64,000 bases of DNA. It comes from Francisella salimarina. GTDB taxonomy: Bacteria > Pseudomonadota > Gammaproteobacteria > Francisellales > Francisellaceae. The stretch's first letter is position 1, and each line of letters opens with the position of its first letter. Made by a program: the position numbers and the translations under genes. Positions 1 through 9,580 of this stretch are shown here, piece after piece. Location: contig NZ_VOJA01000001.1 of the NCBI RefSeq assembly GCF_007923265.1, forward strand, positions 454,245-518,244, in the 5' to 3' direction. The notes beneath the pieces are model-generated. The model did no database searches, had not been told where the DNA came from, and was given only the letters and a program-made list of their open reading frames with translations.

Positions 1-1217
1 AACTTATGTATATAACTTTGGACTGGCCATGCTGCAGCATCTCCAAGACCACAAATAGTGTTACCTTCTATGTTTGTTGCTACTCTCACTAAAGTATCAA
101 TATCTTCAGGCTTTCCTTCACCAGCAACAATCCTGTGTAGCGTACGAGCCAACCAGCCAGTACCTTCTCTACACGGTGTACACTGACCACATGACTCTTC
201 ATAATAAAAATCTGCTAGCCTAGCCAATGTCTTGACCATACAGGTCGTTTCATCCAAAACAACAACTGCACCGGATCCAAGCATCGAACCAGCCTCAGCA
301 ATGGATTCATAATCCATAGTAACATTAAGCATCTCTTCACCTGTAAGAATTTTAGAAGAGCTTCCGCCCGGTATCACAGCCTTTAGCTTATGTCCATTAC
401 GAACACCACCGCACATCTCTAAGACATCTTTGAATGGAGTGCCTAGACCTATTTCCATGACTTTTTGATGCTTAACATGACCAGAAATACAAAAAAGTTT
501 AGTACCACCACTTTTTTCAGTCCCAAGACTTTTGAACCATTCTCCACCATGCTGTAAAATTGCTGGTGCAGACGCATAAGTCTCTGTGTTGTTTATATTT
601 GTAGGTCTGCCATAAAGACCTTTGAATGCAGGAAATGGTGGCTTAAATCTTGGACGGCCTTTTTTGCCCTCCAAAGAATTAAGCAACGCCGTCTCTTCGC
701 CACATATATAAGCTCCAGCACCAACTGCTGAGTATAAATCAAATGAAATGCCAGAAGACTTAATATTTGAACCTAGCAATCCTGCTTGATAAGCCTCTAT
801 CAAGGCATCCTCAAACCTTGCAATAGGCTCGTAAAATTCTCCTCGCGTATAGTTATAACCTGCAGTAGCGCCAACTACATATCCAGCAATTGCCATACCC
901 TCTATTAACTGATGTGGATTATTACGCATTATTTCCCTATCCTTACAAGTCCCAGGCTCACCTTCATCAGAATTACATACAACATATTTCTGCCCCGGTG
1001 TATTGCGTGGCATAAAGCTCCACTTAAGACCAGTAGGAAAACCGGCACCACCACGACCTCTAAGACCTGATATCTTGAGCTCTTCAATAATTTGCTCAGG
1101 TGGGATCTTTTCTGTCAAAATCTTATTCCAATAAGAATACCCACCCACCGATAAGTAAGACTCTAAGCTGTACGGCTTATCTAGATGCAGGGTACGAAAA
1201 CAAACTTCATTTGCCAT
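1..1217 (-). CDS. nuoF: NADH-quinone oxidoreductase subunit F, 3' end cut by window edge
   Basis: NuoF is the peripheral complex I subunit that binds NADH and FMN and carries a 4Fe-4S cluster; it passes electrons from NADH into the iron-sulfur chain. The reading frame is open from an ATG at 1217 to the left edge, giving about 405 codons, so only the last few residues appear to be missing. The translation has the glycine-rich NADH-binding stretch [16 protein letters not shown] about 50 residues from the start, and near the window edge the [12 protein letters not shown] segment that includes a cluster cysteine. It lies 7 bp downstream of nuoE in the order nuoABCDEF. Identity is secure from the motifs and the context. 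Confidence 0.95.
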   Translation of the reverse strand, partial: MANEVCFRTLHLDKPYSLESYLSVGGYSYWNKILTEKIPPEQIIEELKISGLRGRGGAGFPTGLKWSFMPRNTPGQKYVVCNSDEGEPGTCKDREIMRNNPHQLIEGMAIAGYVVGATAGYNYTRGEFYEPIARFEDALIEAYQAGLLGSNIKSSGISFDLYSAVGAGAYICGEETALLNSLEGKKGRPRFKPPFPAFKGLYGRPTNINNTETYASAPAILQHGGEWFKSLGTEKSGGTKLFCISGHVKHQKVMEIGLGTPFKDVLEMCGGVRNGHKLKAVIPGGSSSKILTGEEMLNVTMDYESIAEAGSMLGSGAVVVLDETTCMVKTLARLADFYYEESCGQCTPCREGTGWLARTLHRIVAGEGKPEDIDTLVRVATNIEGNTICGLGDAAAWPVQSYIHK

Positions 1218-1223
1218 ATATAA

Positions 1224-1712
1224 CTACTCCAACGAATCAATTATTTGATTCACTTTTTCTATAGTTAGATTTTCATAAAAAACTTTATCAACCTCAAGCA
1301 TAGGTGAGCCACAACATGCTCCTTGACACTCTACTTCTTTCAGAGTTATACGACCATCTTTGGTAGTCTCTCCAGGCTTAATTCCAAGCTTTTTCTCAAT
1401 ATGCGTTAAAATATCATACGCACCATTTAACATGCACGAAACATTCGTACATAAATTCAATTTATGTCTACCCACAGGCTTTAGTTCATACATACAGTAA
1501 AATGTAGCGACTTCATAAACATCAACTTTACTAACTTGCAAGTATTCAGCAAGAGCAGTTTGCAAGTCATCAGTTAAATAGCCACCATTTTGGTCTTGTA
1601 AAATATGCAACCCTTCTAAAATTGCAGATCTACGCTGATCTGCCGGGAACTTACTCAAAACTCTATCTATATCTTCTTTCGCTTGTGGCGATATCAAATC
1701 TACTAAAGACAT
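1224..1712 (-). CDS. nuoE: NADH-quinone oxidoreductase subunit E
   Basis: NuoE is the 24-kDa-type subunit of complex I and holds the 2Fe-2S cluster N1a next to the NuoF flavin site. The 162-residue protein has the thioredoxin-like family layout with the four expected cluster ligands C88, C93, C129 and C133 (C-x4-C and C-x3-C). The early segment FPADQRRSAI and the central TFYCMYELKP are also typical. It sits between nuoD and nuoF with gaps of under 10 bp, so it is cotranscribed and probably translationally coupled. Length is normal and nothing is odd about it. Confidence 0.96.
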   Translation of the reverse strand: MSLVDLISPQAKEDIDRVLSKFPADQRRSAILEGLHILQDQNGGYLTDDLQTALAEYLQVSKVDVYEVATFYCMYELKPVGRHKLNLCTNVSCMLNGAYDILTHIEKKLGIKPGETTKDGRITLKEVECQGACCGSPMLEVDKVFYENLTIEKVNQIIDSLE

Positions 1713-1721
1713 CTTTTTCCT

Positions 1722-2975
1722 CTATCTATCTACATCACCAAACACAACATCTATTGTAGAGATAATCGCTGGAGTATCTGCCAACATATGCCCTGACAAC
1801 AATTCATCCATAGCACTTATGTGAGTAAATCCTGGCGCTTTCATCTTAAGCCTATAAGGCTTATTCGCTCCATCAGACTTAATATACACACCGAACTCGC
1901 CTTTAGGATGCTCAGTACCAACATAAACCTCTCCCTCGGGAGTGCAATAACCTTCAGAAAAAAGCTTAAAATGATGAATAAGCTCTTCCATATTATTTTT
2001 CATTGCATTTCTTTTCGGAGGCGCAACTTTGTGGTTATCTGAAAGAACTGATCCTGGATTAGCTCGCAACCAATCAACACATTGTTTGATTAACTTATTA
2101 GATTCACGCATCTCTGCCATTCTAACAAGATATCTATCATAACAATCACCATTAGCGCCAACAGGAATATCAAAATCAAGCTTGTCATATACTTCATAAG
2201 GCTGAGATTTTCTAAGATCCCAAACAACACCACTCCCCCTCAACATAGGTCCAGTGAAACCAAGCTCAACCGCTCTTTCTGCTGTAACAACACCAATATC
2301 AACAGTTCTTTGTTTCCAAAGCCTGTTATCTGTTAAAAGCGTGTCTATCTCATCTAGAGATTTATCAAAATCAACAACAAAAGAATCTAGAAAGTCCAAC
2401 ATACTACCTTGTCTGTTAGCATTGATTTTTTTGGTTTTTCTTTTGCTTGTAAATCTAGTTTGCTTATATTGTGGCATTTGTGTTGGTAAATCTCTAGCAA
2501 CACCTCCTGGTCTAAAATACGCAGCATGCATACGAGCACCAGAAACAGCTTCATAACAGTCAAACAAGTCTTCTCTAACCCTAAAGGCATATAGAAATAC
2601 TGTCATAGCACCCAAGTCGATACCACACGCAGCAACCCAAAGCAAATGGTTAAGAATTCTTGTCATCTCGGCGAACATTACACGGATATACTGAGCTCTT
2701 TCAGGAACTTCAAGTTCTAAAAGCTTCTCGATCGCCATTACGTAAGCATGCTCATTACACATCATCGAAACATAGTCTAACCTATCCATATAACCAATAC
2801 TCTGATTATATGGCTTAAACTCAGCAAGCTTCTCTGTCCCTCTATGAAGTAAGCCAACATGCGGATCAGCTCTAACGACTGTCTCTCCATCTAGCTCTAA
2901 AATAAGTCTTAGAACACCATGCGCAGCAGGATGGACTGGACCAAAATTTAGTGTATAGTTTTTATACTCTGCCAT
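1722..2975 (-). CDS. nuoD: NADH-quinone oxidoreductase subunit D
   Basis: NuoD is the 49-kDa-type subunit that forms the quinone-binding pocket together with NuoB. The 417-residue protein opens with the family signature [20 protein letters not shown] (about residues 11-30), carries [12 protein letters not shown] and the [12 protein letters not shown] segment, and ends with the invariant DVVFGDVDR. Residues about 170-190 (around [15 protein letters not shown]) are lysine-rich where other NuoD proteins are more mixed, which is probably lineage variation. NuoC is encoded separately upstream rather than fused to it, unlike the NuoCD fusion of E. coli. Confidence 0.97.
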   Translation of the reverse strand: MAEYKNYTLNFGPVHPAAHGVLRLILELDGETVVRADPHVGLLHRGTEKLAEFKPYNQSIGYMDRLDYVSMMCNEHAYVMAIEKLLELEVPERAQYIRVMFAEMTRILNHLLWVAACGIDLGAMTVFLYAFRVREDLFDCYEAVSGARMHAAYFRPGGVARDLPTQMPQYKQTRFTSKRKTKKINANRQGSMLDFLDSFVVDFDKSLDEIDTLLTDNRLWKQRTVDIGVVTAERAVELGFTGPMLRGSGVVWDLRKSQPYEVYDKLDFDIPVGANGDCYDRYLVRMAEMRESNKLIKQCVDWLRANPGSVLSDNHKVAPPKRNAMKNNMEELIHHFKLFSEGYCTPEGEVYVGTEHPKGEFGVYIKSDGANKPYRLKMKAPGFTHISAMDELLSGHMLADTPAIISTIDVVFGDVDR

Positions 2976-2993
2976 TGTTACAAACCCATAATT

Positions 2994-3641
2994 TTATTGA
3001 TTGCGAATCACTCTTGGTGCATTGACCCTATCATCGATCTCTACAGGTTCATAGACAACCTTACCAAGATTTTCATCATAACGCATCTCCACATAACCTG
3101 TTTGAGGAAAATCTTTTCTCAGAGGGTGGCCTACAAATCCATAATCAGTAAGGACCCTACGTAAGTCTGGATGATTATTAAAATAAATCCCAAACATATC
3201 ATAAACCTCTCTCTCAGCCCAATTAGCTGAAGGCCACAGATCCTCAACCGAATCAACTATAATAATTTGAGCATCTCTCAGCTTACATTTCACACGAACT
3301 CGAACATTATTAGCCATACTTAGCAACTGATAAACAATCTCGAATCTGTTATTAACATCAGCGGTCTTAAAACCTTGCTGGCGCCCTCTCGAAAAACCTG
3401 TTTGAGAGACAACCTTACCTACCTGCCAGTCTGACTGACCATAAGTTAAATAATCAACTACCGTAATGTCAGTAAGTTGCTTAAAATGATACTCTTTCTT
3501 AAGTTTTTTTAGGACAAGATGTATATCACGCTGATCCTTTATAGAGACATTAATCTCTCCATAAGAAATACGACACTCAACACCAAAGCCGTTTAATATC
3601 TTTTCTACATTATTAAAATGATCTTGTAACTTAGCATTCAC
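2994..3641 (-). CDS. nuoC: NADH-quinone oxidoreductase subunit C
   Basis: NuoC is the 30-kDa-type subunit of the peripheral arm of complex I. The 215-residue product has the family core WPSANWAEREVYDMFGIYF (about residues 140-160), followed by HPDLRRVLTDYGFVGHPLRKDFP, both highly diagnostic. Two in-frame GTG codons can start it, at 3647 and 3641. The GAGGAA ribosome-binding sequence directly abuts the first but lies 6 bp before the second, so 3641 is preferred. The start overlaps or nearly overlaps the nuoB stop at 3644-3646, consistent with translational coupling. A non-ATG start could go unnoticed in automated annotation. Confidence 0.95.
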   Translation of the reverse strand: MNAKLQDHFNNVEKILNGFGVECRISYGEINVSIKDQRDIHLVLKKLKKEYHFKQLTDITVVDYLTYGQSDWQVGKVVSQTGFSRGRQQGFKTADVNNRFEIVYQLLSMANNVRVRVKCKLRDAQIIIVDSVEDLWPSANWAEREVYDMFGIYFNNHPDLRRVLTDYGFVGHPLRKDFPQTGYVEMRYDENLGKVVYEPVEIDDRVNAPRVIRNQ

Positions 3642-3643
3642 GA

Positions 3644-4120
3644 TCACTTCCTCGCTATAGTGTCTTTTCTAATAATTTTATTCTGCAACTGTATAATCCC
3701 GTAAACTAAGGCTTCTGCAGTTGGAGGACAACCAGGAACATATATATCTACAGGAACAATCCTGTCACACCCTCTCACCACAGAGTAGGAATAGTGATAG
3801 TACCCTCCACCATTTGCACACGAACCCATAGAGATTACCCACTTAGGATCCGGCATCTGATCATACACTTGACGTAGTGCCGGAGCCATCTTATTACAAA
3901 GTGTACCAGCAACGATAAGGACATCCGACTGCCTAGGAGAAGGCCTAAAAACAATACCAAACCTATCCAAATCATACCTAGCAGCACCAGCATGCATCAT
4001 CTCAACCGCACAGCAAGCCAACCCTGTAGTTACAGGCCACAACGAGCCCGTACGCACCCAATTTATAAGCGCGTCAGCACTTGCAGTTATAAAACCTTTA
4101 TTTTCGTTACCTATTCCCAC
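3644..4120 (-). CDS. nuoB: NADH-quinone oxidoreductase subunit B
   Basis: NuoB carries cluster N2, the last iron-sulfur centre before quinone. The expected ligands are visible: the adjacent pair C36-C37 in [16 protein letters not shown]101 in [19 protein letters not shown] and C131 in [12 protein letters not shown]. The 158-residue length is normal. The start is a GTG at 4120 lying inside the 3' end of nuoA (10-bp overlap), and the gene ends at the beginning of nuoC, so the three genes are read as one coupled unit. Confidence 0.97.
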   Translation of the reverse strand: MGIGNENKGFITASADALINWVRTGSLWPVTTGLACCAVEMMHAGAARYDLDRFGIVFRPSPRQSDVLIVAGTLCNKMAPALRQVYDQMPDPKWVISMGSCANGGGYYHYSYSVVRGCDRIVPVDIYVPGCPPTAEALVYGIIQLQNKIIRKDTIARK

Positions 4121-4509
4121 TCCAGAGCTCCTCTCTTCCAGGCATATATTAAACCTAAAAATAGTACCACTAAAAATATAATCATCGCAAAGAAAGCGTG
4201 ATCTGAAATAGCTGGCATTCCAGCGCTAGCTCTCAAATTTATACCCCAAGGAATAATGAACGCTAACTCTAAATCAAACACTAAAAATAGTACCGCAATT
4301 AGATAAAAACGAACATCTAGCTTTTCCCTAGCGTCACCAAAAGTAGGAAAACCACACTCAAATGTTTCTCCTTTTGTTGCACTTGGGTTGTTAGCACCAA
4401 CAATCATTGACAAAATCTTACCAATCATTGCAAATGCCACACCCAAACCAAAAGCTATTATGAGGAATATAAGTATAGGCGCAAATTGTGCGTAAATATT
4501 AGTATTCAT
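4111..4509 (-). CDS. nuoA: NADH-quinone oxidoreductase subunit A
   Basis: NuoA is a small membrane-arm subunit of complex I near the quinone cavity. The 132-residue protein has three predicted membrane spans (about residues 8-30, 67-90 and 100-122). The loop between spans 1 and 2 has [24 protein letters not shown], a variant of the ECG motif that is conserved in this subunit, and [11 protein letters not shown] is also typical. It is the first gene of the nuo operon, whose promoter must lie in the 380-bp interval shared with the divergent fur gene. Confidence 0.95.
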   Translation of the reverse strand: MNTNIYAQFAPILIFLIIAFGLGVAFAMIGKILSMIVGANNPSATKGETFECGFPTFGDAREKLDVRFYLIAVLFLVFDLELAFIIPWGINLRASAGMPAISDHAFFAMIIFLVVLFLGLIYAWKRGALEWE

Positions 4510-4889
4510 AAGAAAGATTGATTTAAAATCACCAGTCTGACAATGATATCACAATTACATATCAATTACAAAAACCTAAAACATACATAGTAGACAAGGA
4601 TGAAAGTCACAAAAATAAGAATCTTCAAACCTATCTCTATTATCATAATTATAAATATTATTAGAAATCAATTCCTGAAGATGTATCTTCACATTAAAAA
4701 ATAACGTTGACTCAAGATAGACTGATGATAAAGATTTTTCTAAAACTTTGTCTATTAATACACTTATAAACACCTTAACTCTTGATATATCATTTACACA
4801 AAAGATAGTGTTTTATTGATATAGACAATATATAAATTGCAATAACAGCCATACTTATGTCAAAATCTAAGTAAAGTAGGAAATTAATT
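4510..4889. promoter_or_regulatory. Divergent nuoA-fur intergenic region
   Basis: This 380-bp AT-rich interval separates nuoA (minus) from fur (plus) and should hold both promoters. A good ribosome-binding site (AGGAAATTAATT before the ATG) is visible for fur. Several TATA-like hexamers occur around 4825-4840, but I could not choose a convincing promoter pair. I see no clear Fur box here, unlike the two other Fur boxes in this window. A 65-codon minus-strand open frame at 4576-4773 has no convincing protein character. Confidence 0.4.
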
Positions 4890-5339
4890 ATGAACAAAAT
4901 GTCGGGAAATAGTTACAACCTGAAAGAGTTTGGTTTTAAAGTTACTCAACCACGTGTTGAAATACTTAAGCTTTTTGAAGAAAATAAAGATAGACACCTT
5001 AGTCCTGATGATGTTTTTTCTAAGCTCAAATCTCAAGGAAGTAGTACGGGAATAGCTACAGTTTACAGAGTACTAAATCAGTTTGAATCAGCAGGAATAA
5101 TAAACAAACTTAAACTCGACTCTGATCAAGTTATGTACGAACTAAATCAAGGAGATCACCACGATCATATCATATGTATTGAGTGCAATGAGATACAAGA
5201 ATTTTATAATGAAAAAATAGAAAAGCTACAAAAGGAAGTCGTAAAATCAATGGGTGCAGAAATGGTGGATCACAGTTTAAACATCTATATCAAATGCTAT
5301 AAAAACTGTAAAAATAAAAACAAACCATCACAATCTTAA
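4890..5339 (+). CDS. fur: Ferric uptake regulator Fur
   Basis: Fur is the Fe(II)-dependent dimeric repressor of iron-uptake genes. The 149-residue protein has the winged-helix DNA-binding domain (FKVTQPRVEILKLFEE, STGIATVYRVLNQFESAGI), the HHDHIIC metal-binding stretch (residues 90-96) and the structural zinc pair C96/C99 (CIEC). A second cysteine pair, C136/C140 (CYKNC), lies near the C terminus, followed by a lysine/asparagine-rich tail. It ends convergently 4 bp into the aspartate kinase gene. Two Fur boxes in the next 12 kb (6694-6712 and 16551-16569) mark its likely targets. In F. tularensis fur lies directly upstream of fslA; here a different siderophore locus follows. Confidence 0.97.
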   Translation: MNKMSGNSYNLKEFGFKVTQPRVEILKLFEENKDRHLSPDDVFSKLKSQGSSTGIATVYRVLNQFESAGIINKLKLDSDQVMYELNQGDHHDHIICIECNEIQEFYNEKIEKLQKEVVKSMGAEMVDHSLNIYIKCYKNCKNKNKPSQS

Positions 5340-6655
5340 AACAAAGCCTTATAGACTTTTTCAAATGCATAGTCAGCTGTTATCAAGCACCAACTTTTAC
5401 CCCTAGAGCTATATCCTGAGTATTTAACATCCAAATCACCAAGTCCATTTAATAGTTCATTAAAGAATTGTGGTATCGTGTCCAACTTATCGCCAACCAA
5501 AGCAGTCAAAGAAAGATTTTTCTCGAATTCAAACTCATCTTCACACAAATCTATTAACTCATTATTTATAGACTGGTATGTAATATTATTAGTGTCATCA
5601 ATTACAAGAATTAATTCAACATCTGTGAGATTAATAACATCAGGTGTGATGTCATACTTTCTTAAAACAGCCAGAACTTTATAAACTATATCTGATAAAT
5701 CTAAACTCACCAAATTAACTTTGATTAGACTCTGCCCTCGCCTCTCAGCAATAGCTCTTACCCCCCTTGTTACAATACCTTCATTATCGTTTGTAATATA
5801 AGTACCACCACTAGCTGGATCAAATGTCGATCCTACAAATACTTTAGTACCACTTCTCATAACTGGCCAAAGTGTATCAGGATGCAAAACTTTTGCTCCA
5901 AAACCTATAAGCTCTATAGCCTCTTCAAAATTTATCTGCTTTATTACTTGTGATTTAGGTATCAATCTTGGATCAGCTTGATGTATACCCGCCACATCAG
6001 TCCAAATGTAAAGCATATCTGCACTGACCGCCTCAGCAACCAATGCAGCAGAATAATCACTTCCTCCACGACCTAGCACTACGGTTTCACCATCTAAATT
6101 TGAACCTATAAAGCCACCCATAACGTATAGCTTTCGTGAATCAGAAAAATATTTCTTTGCCTGAGACTTTATATCTTTTAACAAAGGTCTGGCCTTAATA
6201 TAACTGCCATCTGCTTTTATAATTTCTCTAGCATCGATGTGTGCTGAGCTTATACCCTGTTGTTTTAGAGCATGATCGAAAATATAAGCGGAAATCCTCT
6301 CACCAAAAGACAAAATTTGTGATTGTAACCGAAACTTTGATTTATTATCAAGGTATAATTCCTGACAAAGTTTTTCAAGCTCTCTAAACAATGATGCTAT
6401 CTTCTCATTTCTTGTTTGTATAATACTTTGAACAATAGGGTCTACAATACAATACAAGTCTGCAAATATTTTTTTGTAAGTATAAGCATCACTTTTTATA
6501 AGCTTTTCCAATAAGTTAGTAACTCCTGCTTGAGCACTGACAACAACAACTTTTATATCTTGATTATTTTTGACTATATTAACACATTTATATATTGATG
6601 CGACCGTTCCTACACTAGTTCCACCAAACTTAGCCACACCGATTTGATTTTTCAT
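5336..6655 (-). CDS. Aspartate kinase linked to the siderophore locus
   Basis: This enzyme phosphorylates L-aspartate, the first step towards aspartate semialdehyde. The 439-residue protein starts with the kinase signature VAKFGGTSVGT, has GGFIGSNLDGETVVLGRGGSDYSA in pieces (about residues 180-205), IWTDVAGIHQADPR, and a C-terminal part (about 310-439) with the length and pattern of paired ACT domains, as in monofunctional LysC-type kinases. It diverges from the diaminobutyrate aminotransferase gene and shares its Fur-box promoter, which suggests that it feeds semialdehyde to siderophore synthesis, much as dedicated kinases accompany ectoine genes. Whether it is the only aspartate kinase of the genome, or a feedback-insensitive extra copy, cannot be seen here. 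No aspartate semialdehyde dehydrogenase gene is in the window. Confidence 0.93.
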   Translation of the reverse strand: MKNQIGVAKFGGTSVGTVASIYKCVNIVKNNQDIKVVVVSAQAGVTNLLEKLIKSDAYTYKKIFADLYCIVDPIVQSIIQTRNEKIASLFRELEKLCQELYLDNKSKFRLQSQILSFGERISAYIFDHALKQQGISSAHIDAREIIKADGSYIKARPLLKDIKSQAKKYFSDSRKLYVMGGFIGSNLDGETVVLGRGGSDYSAALVAEAVSADMLYIWTDVAGIHQADPRLIPKSQVIKQINFEEAIELIGFGAKVLHPDTLWPVMRSGTKVFVGSTFDPASGGTYITNDNEGIVTRGVRAIAERRGQSLIKVNLVSLDLSDIVYKVLAVLRKYDITPDVINLTDVELILVIDDTNNITYQSINNELIDLCEDEFEFEKNLSLTALVGDKLDTIPQFFNELLNGLGDLDVKYSGYSSRGKSWCLITADYAFEKVYKALF

Positions 6656-6663
6656 ATATTTTT

Positions 6664-6714
6664 TTGCTAATTAATGTTGCTTTTTAATATAATGTAAATG
6701 ATAATCATTATCAA
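6664..6714. promoter_or_regulatory. Bidirectional Fur-box promoter of the siderophore operon and aspartate kinase
   Basis: A 19-bp Fur box at 6694-6712 (GTAAATGATAATCATTATC) matches the classical consensus at 17 of 19 positions. To the right, TTGCTA (6664-6669) and TATAAT (6688-6693), spaced 18 bp, form a strong promoter towards the aminotransferase gene. To the left, the complementary strand has TTGATA (6714-6709) and TATATT (6691-6686), spaced 17 bp, towards the aspartate kinase gene. The two -10 elements overlap and the Fur box covers the spacer of one promoter and the start region of the other, so one bound repressor should silence both. This is read directly from the sequence; occupancy by Fur is inferred. 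Confidence 0.85.
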
Positions 6715-6737
6715 TATTAAACAGCAAAGATTAAAAT

Positions 6738-8072
6738 ATGAATTTACAACCTCAACAAACCATGTTAAAAAATCAAACAATCTGGGAATCAAACGCAAGA
6801 AGCTATCCAAGAAAAAATCCTTTAGTCATAAAAAAAGCACAAGGTATTTATCTAACAGATATTGAAAATAAGAACTACATAGACTGCCTAGCAGGAGCTG
6901 GAACTATTGCTCTTGGACACAATGATCCTGAAATTACAAATGCGATATCACAAACTCTGGATAAAGGAGTCCCAATACATACATTAGACTTGCTTACAGA
7001 AGAAAAACATAGCTTTATGGAAGAGCTGCTAAATACTCTACCCCAGTCTTATCATGGCAAAACAAAAGTTCAATTTTGTAGCCCAAGTGGCTCTGATGCA
7101 GTTGAAGCAGCAATCAAACTGTGCAAAACAGCAACAGGTAGAGAGAATATAATTGCTTTTCATGGTGCCTATCATGGTATGACTCATGGAACACTTTCTC
7201 TTATGGGTAATTTAGAACCAAAACAAGATATTGCCGGACTTACTCCCTATGTACATTTCCTACCTTACCCTTATTCATATCGTTGCCCTTTTGGTCTAAA
7301 AGATGAACAAAGCCTAGACGTAAATATTCAAATGATCTCTCGCTTATTAAAAGATCCTGAAAGTGGTATAAAAAAACCAGCCGCAATCATACTAGAACCC
7401 GTCCAAGGTGAAGGAGGTGTAATCCCAGCTCCTGTAAAATGGTTAAAGGCAATAAGAGAGCTAACTAAAGAGCTAGATATACCTCTAATTGTTGATGAAG
7501 TTCAGTGTGGTATTGGCAGAACGGGATACTTATATGCTTTTGAAAAAGCCGGTATTGATCCAGATGTAATTGTTCTATCTAAAGCACTTGGTGGAGGATT
7601 GCCAATATCTGTAATACTATACAAAAGTTATTTAGATACTTGGAAGCCTGGTGCTCATACAGGAACATTTCGTGGTAACGTGCTAGCAATGGCTGCAGGA
7701 AGCGTTGTTTTAAAAAGAGTAAATAATACTGCTTTCCTAGAACAAGTAAGTAAAAAAGGTAATTATCTACTCGACAAACTCCATAGCCTAAAAAACAAAT
7801 ATAACATTATTGGTGATGTTCGTGGTTCGGGCTTGATGATTGGTATGGAAATAGTTGATATATCTTCAAAGCCAGACTCAATCGGTAGCTTGCCTGCTGA
7901 TGGAAAAAAAGCTTTAGCAATCAAAAAAACTTGTTTTGACATGGGATTGATAGTTGAGTTAGGCGGTCGATTTGGAGGAACTATTAGACTATTACCTCCT
8001 TTAACAATAACTATTGAACAAATCAATGAAGTAGTTCAAATATTAGAAGACTCGATTAAGGAGAATATATGA
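6738..8072 (+). CDS. dat: Diaminobutyrate--2-oxoglutarate aminotransferase (RhbA/Dat type)
   Basis: This class III PLP aminotransferase transfers an amino group from glutamate to aspartate semialdehyde to give L-2,4-diaminobutyrate. The 444-residue protein has the cofactor-binding SPSGSDAVEAA (about 115-125) and GAYHGMTHGTL, the VDEVQCGIGRTG aspartate motif (about 252-263), and the PLP lysine K282 in LSKALGGGLP. EctB-type ectoine enzymes are close relatives, but the following decarboxylase gene and absence of ectA/ectC favour the diaminopropane route. It is the first gene of the Fur-controlled operon and overlaps the next gene by 4 bp (ATGA). No strong ribosome-binding site is visible before the ATG. 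Confidence 0.92.
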   Translation: MNLQPQQTMLKNQTIWESNARSYPRKNPLVIKKAQGIYLTDIENKNYIDCLAGAGTIALGHNDPEITNAISQTLDKGVPIHTLDLLTEEKHSFMEELLNTLPQSYHGKTKVQFCSPSGSDAVEAAIKLCKTATGRENIIAFHGAYHGMTHGTLSLMGNLEPKQDIAGLTPYVHFLPYPYSYRCPFGLKDEQSLDVNIQMISRLLKDPESGIKKPAAIILEPVQGEGGVIPAPVKWLKAIRELTKELDIPLIVDEVQCGIGRTGYLYAFEKAGIDPDVIVLSKALGGGLPISVILYKSYLDTWKPGAHTGTFRGNVLAMAAGSVVLKRVNNTAFLEQVSKKGNYLLDKLHSLKNKYNIIGDVRGSGLMIGMEIVDISSKPDSIGSLPADGKKALAIKKTCFDMGLIVELGGRFGGTIRLLPPLTITIEQINEVVQILEDSIKENI

Positions 8073-9580
8073 GTCTAAATCTTGATAACTACTTTCTAAA
8101 CAGCTCTATAGAAAGTACTAATGCATATAAACAAAGTATAAAAGATACGTTAGAAATAATCACAGCTAACTTAAAGAGCTCTAACATTTTTAGTGGGCAA
8201 GAGGCAAGGCAACTAGAAAGATTAACTACTCAATATAAGATAGATAAAGAACCTAAAAAATTAGAGAATATAATCCAGAATCAGCTTGGCGAGTTTTTTA
8301 AACATTCGCTGAATGTTAATTCTCCAACTTCCATGGCTCATTTACATTGCCCTGTAATGTTACCCTCATTAGTTGCTGAAATATTTATCTCAGCTCTAAA
8401 TCAATCTATGGATTCATGGGATCAAAGCCCTATTGCCACATATATTGAACAAGCTGTTATTAACTGGTTTAGCTCTTTAATTTACAAAGATAATCCATGC
8501 TCAGATGGTATATTTACAAGTGGTGGAACTCAGTCAAACCTAATGGGACTACTTTTAGCAAGAGATCATTATTGTGAAAATGTTCTAAATCATAAAATAG
8601 CAGATTTAGGTTTGCCAAATATTGCTAATAAATTTCGTATCTTATGCACAGAAAAAACGCACTTCTCTGTGCACAAATCTCTATCGATATTGGGATTAGG
8701 TAAAAACTCAATCGAACTAATAAAAACAGATGAGAATCTTAAATTAGATGTTAAAGATTTAGCCTCAAGAATAGGCTCTCTGAAAGTACAGGACTTAATT
8801 CCGATATGTATAGTTACAACTATTGGAGATACTGACTTTGGCTGTATTGATAATATCAAGTCAATAGCAGAAATAGCAAATAAACATAACATCTGGCTTC
8901 ATGCAGATGCCGCTGTTGGTGGAGCTCTAATACTTTCAAATAAACACAAAGATCGACTAGTAGGTCTTGAACTTGTTGATTCTGTAACTATTGATTTTCA
9001 TAAGCTATTTTTCCAACCTGTAAGTTGTGGGGCTTTTTTCTGTAAAGATAGACAAGCATTCAAGCTTCTAAGTTACCATGCTGACTACTTAAACCCTGAT
9101 GAAGATGGCTTTGATAGTATAAATTTAGTAGATAAATCGATACAAACAACTCGTAGGTTTGATGCTCTAAAAATATTTATCTCATTGCAAAATAGTGGTA
9201 CTGAATTATTTGCAAAATGGATTGATCATATTATTGAGATTACAAATATAACAATTACAACTATAGAAGAAGATAATAGCCTACAACTAGCCTTTGAAGA
9301 GCAACAACACTTAAACAATCATCTAAATACAATTGTTTTTAGGTATTATGATAAAAATTTGAATTCTAACACTCTAAATTTGATTAATAGAGAGATTCAT
9401 AAGCTTATATTTCATAGTGGCAAATTTGCTATAGCTCAGACAAAAATAAATAAGAATATTTACTTAAAAATCACCTTAGTTAATCCAATGATAACATCAG
9501 AACTGATAAGTGCCTGTCTCAAGCAAATAAAACACTATGGCAACTTAGTCAAAAATCAAATAGAGGCAAGCCAACAATGA
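8069..9580 (+). CDS. ddc: L-2,4-diaminobutyrate decarboxylase (RhbB/Ddc type)
   Basis: This group II PLP decarboxylase converts 2,4-diaminobutyrate to 1,3-diaminopropane, the backbone amine of schizokinen-type siderophores. The 503-residue protein has the family features in order: SPTSMAHLHCP (about 85-95), FTSGGTQSNLMG (about 149-160), HADAAVGGALILS with the PLP-contacting D280, and the cofactor lysine K312 in DFHKLFFQPVSCG. Its length is in the usual range for this enzyme. It is coupled by ATGA overlaps to dat upstream and to the NIS synthetase downstream. The dat-ddc pair is the hallmark of the diaminopropane pathway. Confidence 0.93.
   Translation: MSLNLDNYFLNSSIESTNAYKQSIKDTLEIITANLKSSNIFSGQEARQLERLTTQYKIDKEPKKLENIIQNQLGEFFKHSLNVNSPTSMAHLHCPVMLPSLVAEIFISALNQSMDSWDQSPIATYIEQAVINWFSSLIYKDNPCSDGIFTSGGTQSNLMGLLLARDHYCENVLNHKIADLGLPNIANKFRILCTEKTHFSVHKSLSILGLGKNSIELIKTDENLKLDVKDLASRIGSLKVQDLIPICIVTTIGDTDFGCIDNIKSIAEIANKHNIWLHADAAVGGALILSNKHKDRLVGLELVDSVTIDFHKLFFQPVSCGAFFCKDRQAFKLLSYHADYLNPDEDGFDSINLVDKSIQTTRRFDALKIFISLQNSGTELFAKWIDHIIEITNITITTIEEDNSLQLAFEEQQHLNNHLNTIVFRYYDKNLNSNTLNLINREIHKLIFHSGKFAIAQTKINKNIYLKITLVNPMITSELISACLKQIKHYGNLVKNQIEASQQ

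Noticed and set aside
4576..4773. 65-codon minus-strand open frame between nuoA and fur
   Set aside because: Composition is like translated AT-rich intergenic DNA, no ribosome-binding site or family features, and it fills the region that must hold two promoters.
6738..8072. Ectoine (ectB) assignment for the aminotransferase
   Set aside because: The next gene is a diaminobutyrate decarboxylase and neither ectA nor ectC is present, so the siderophore diamine route fits better.
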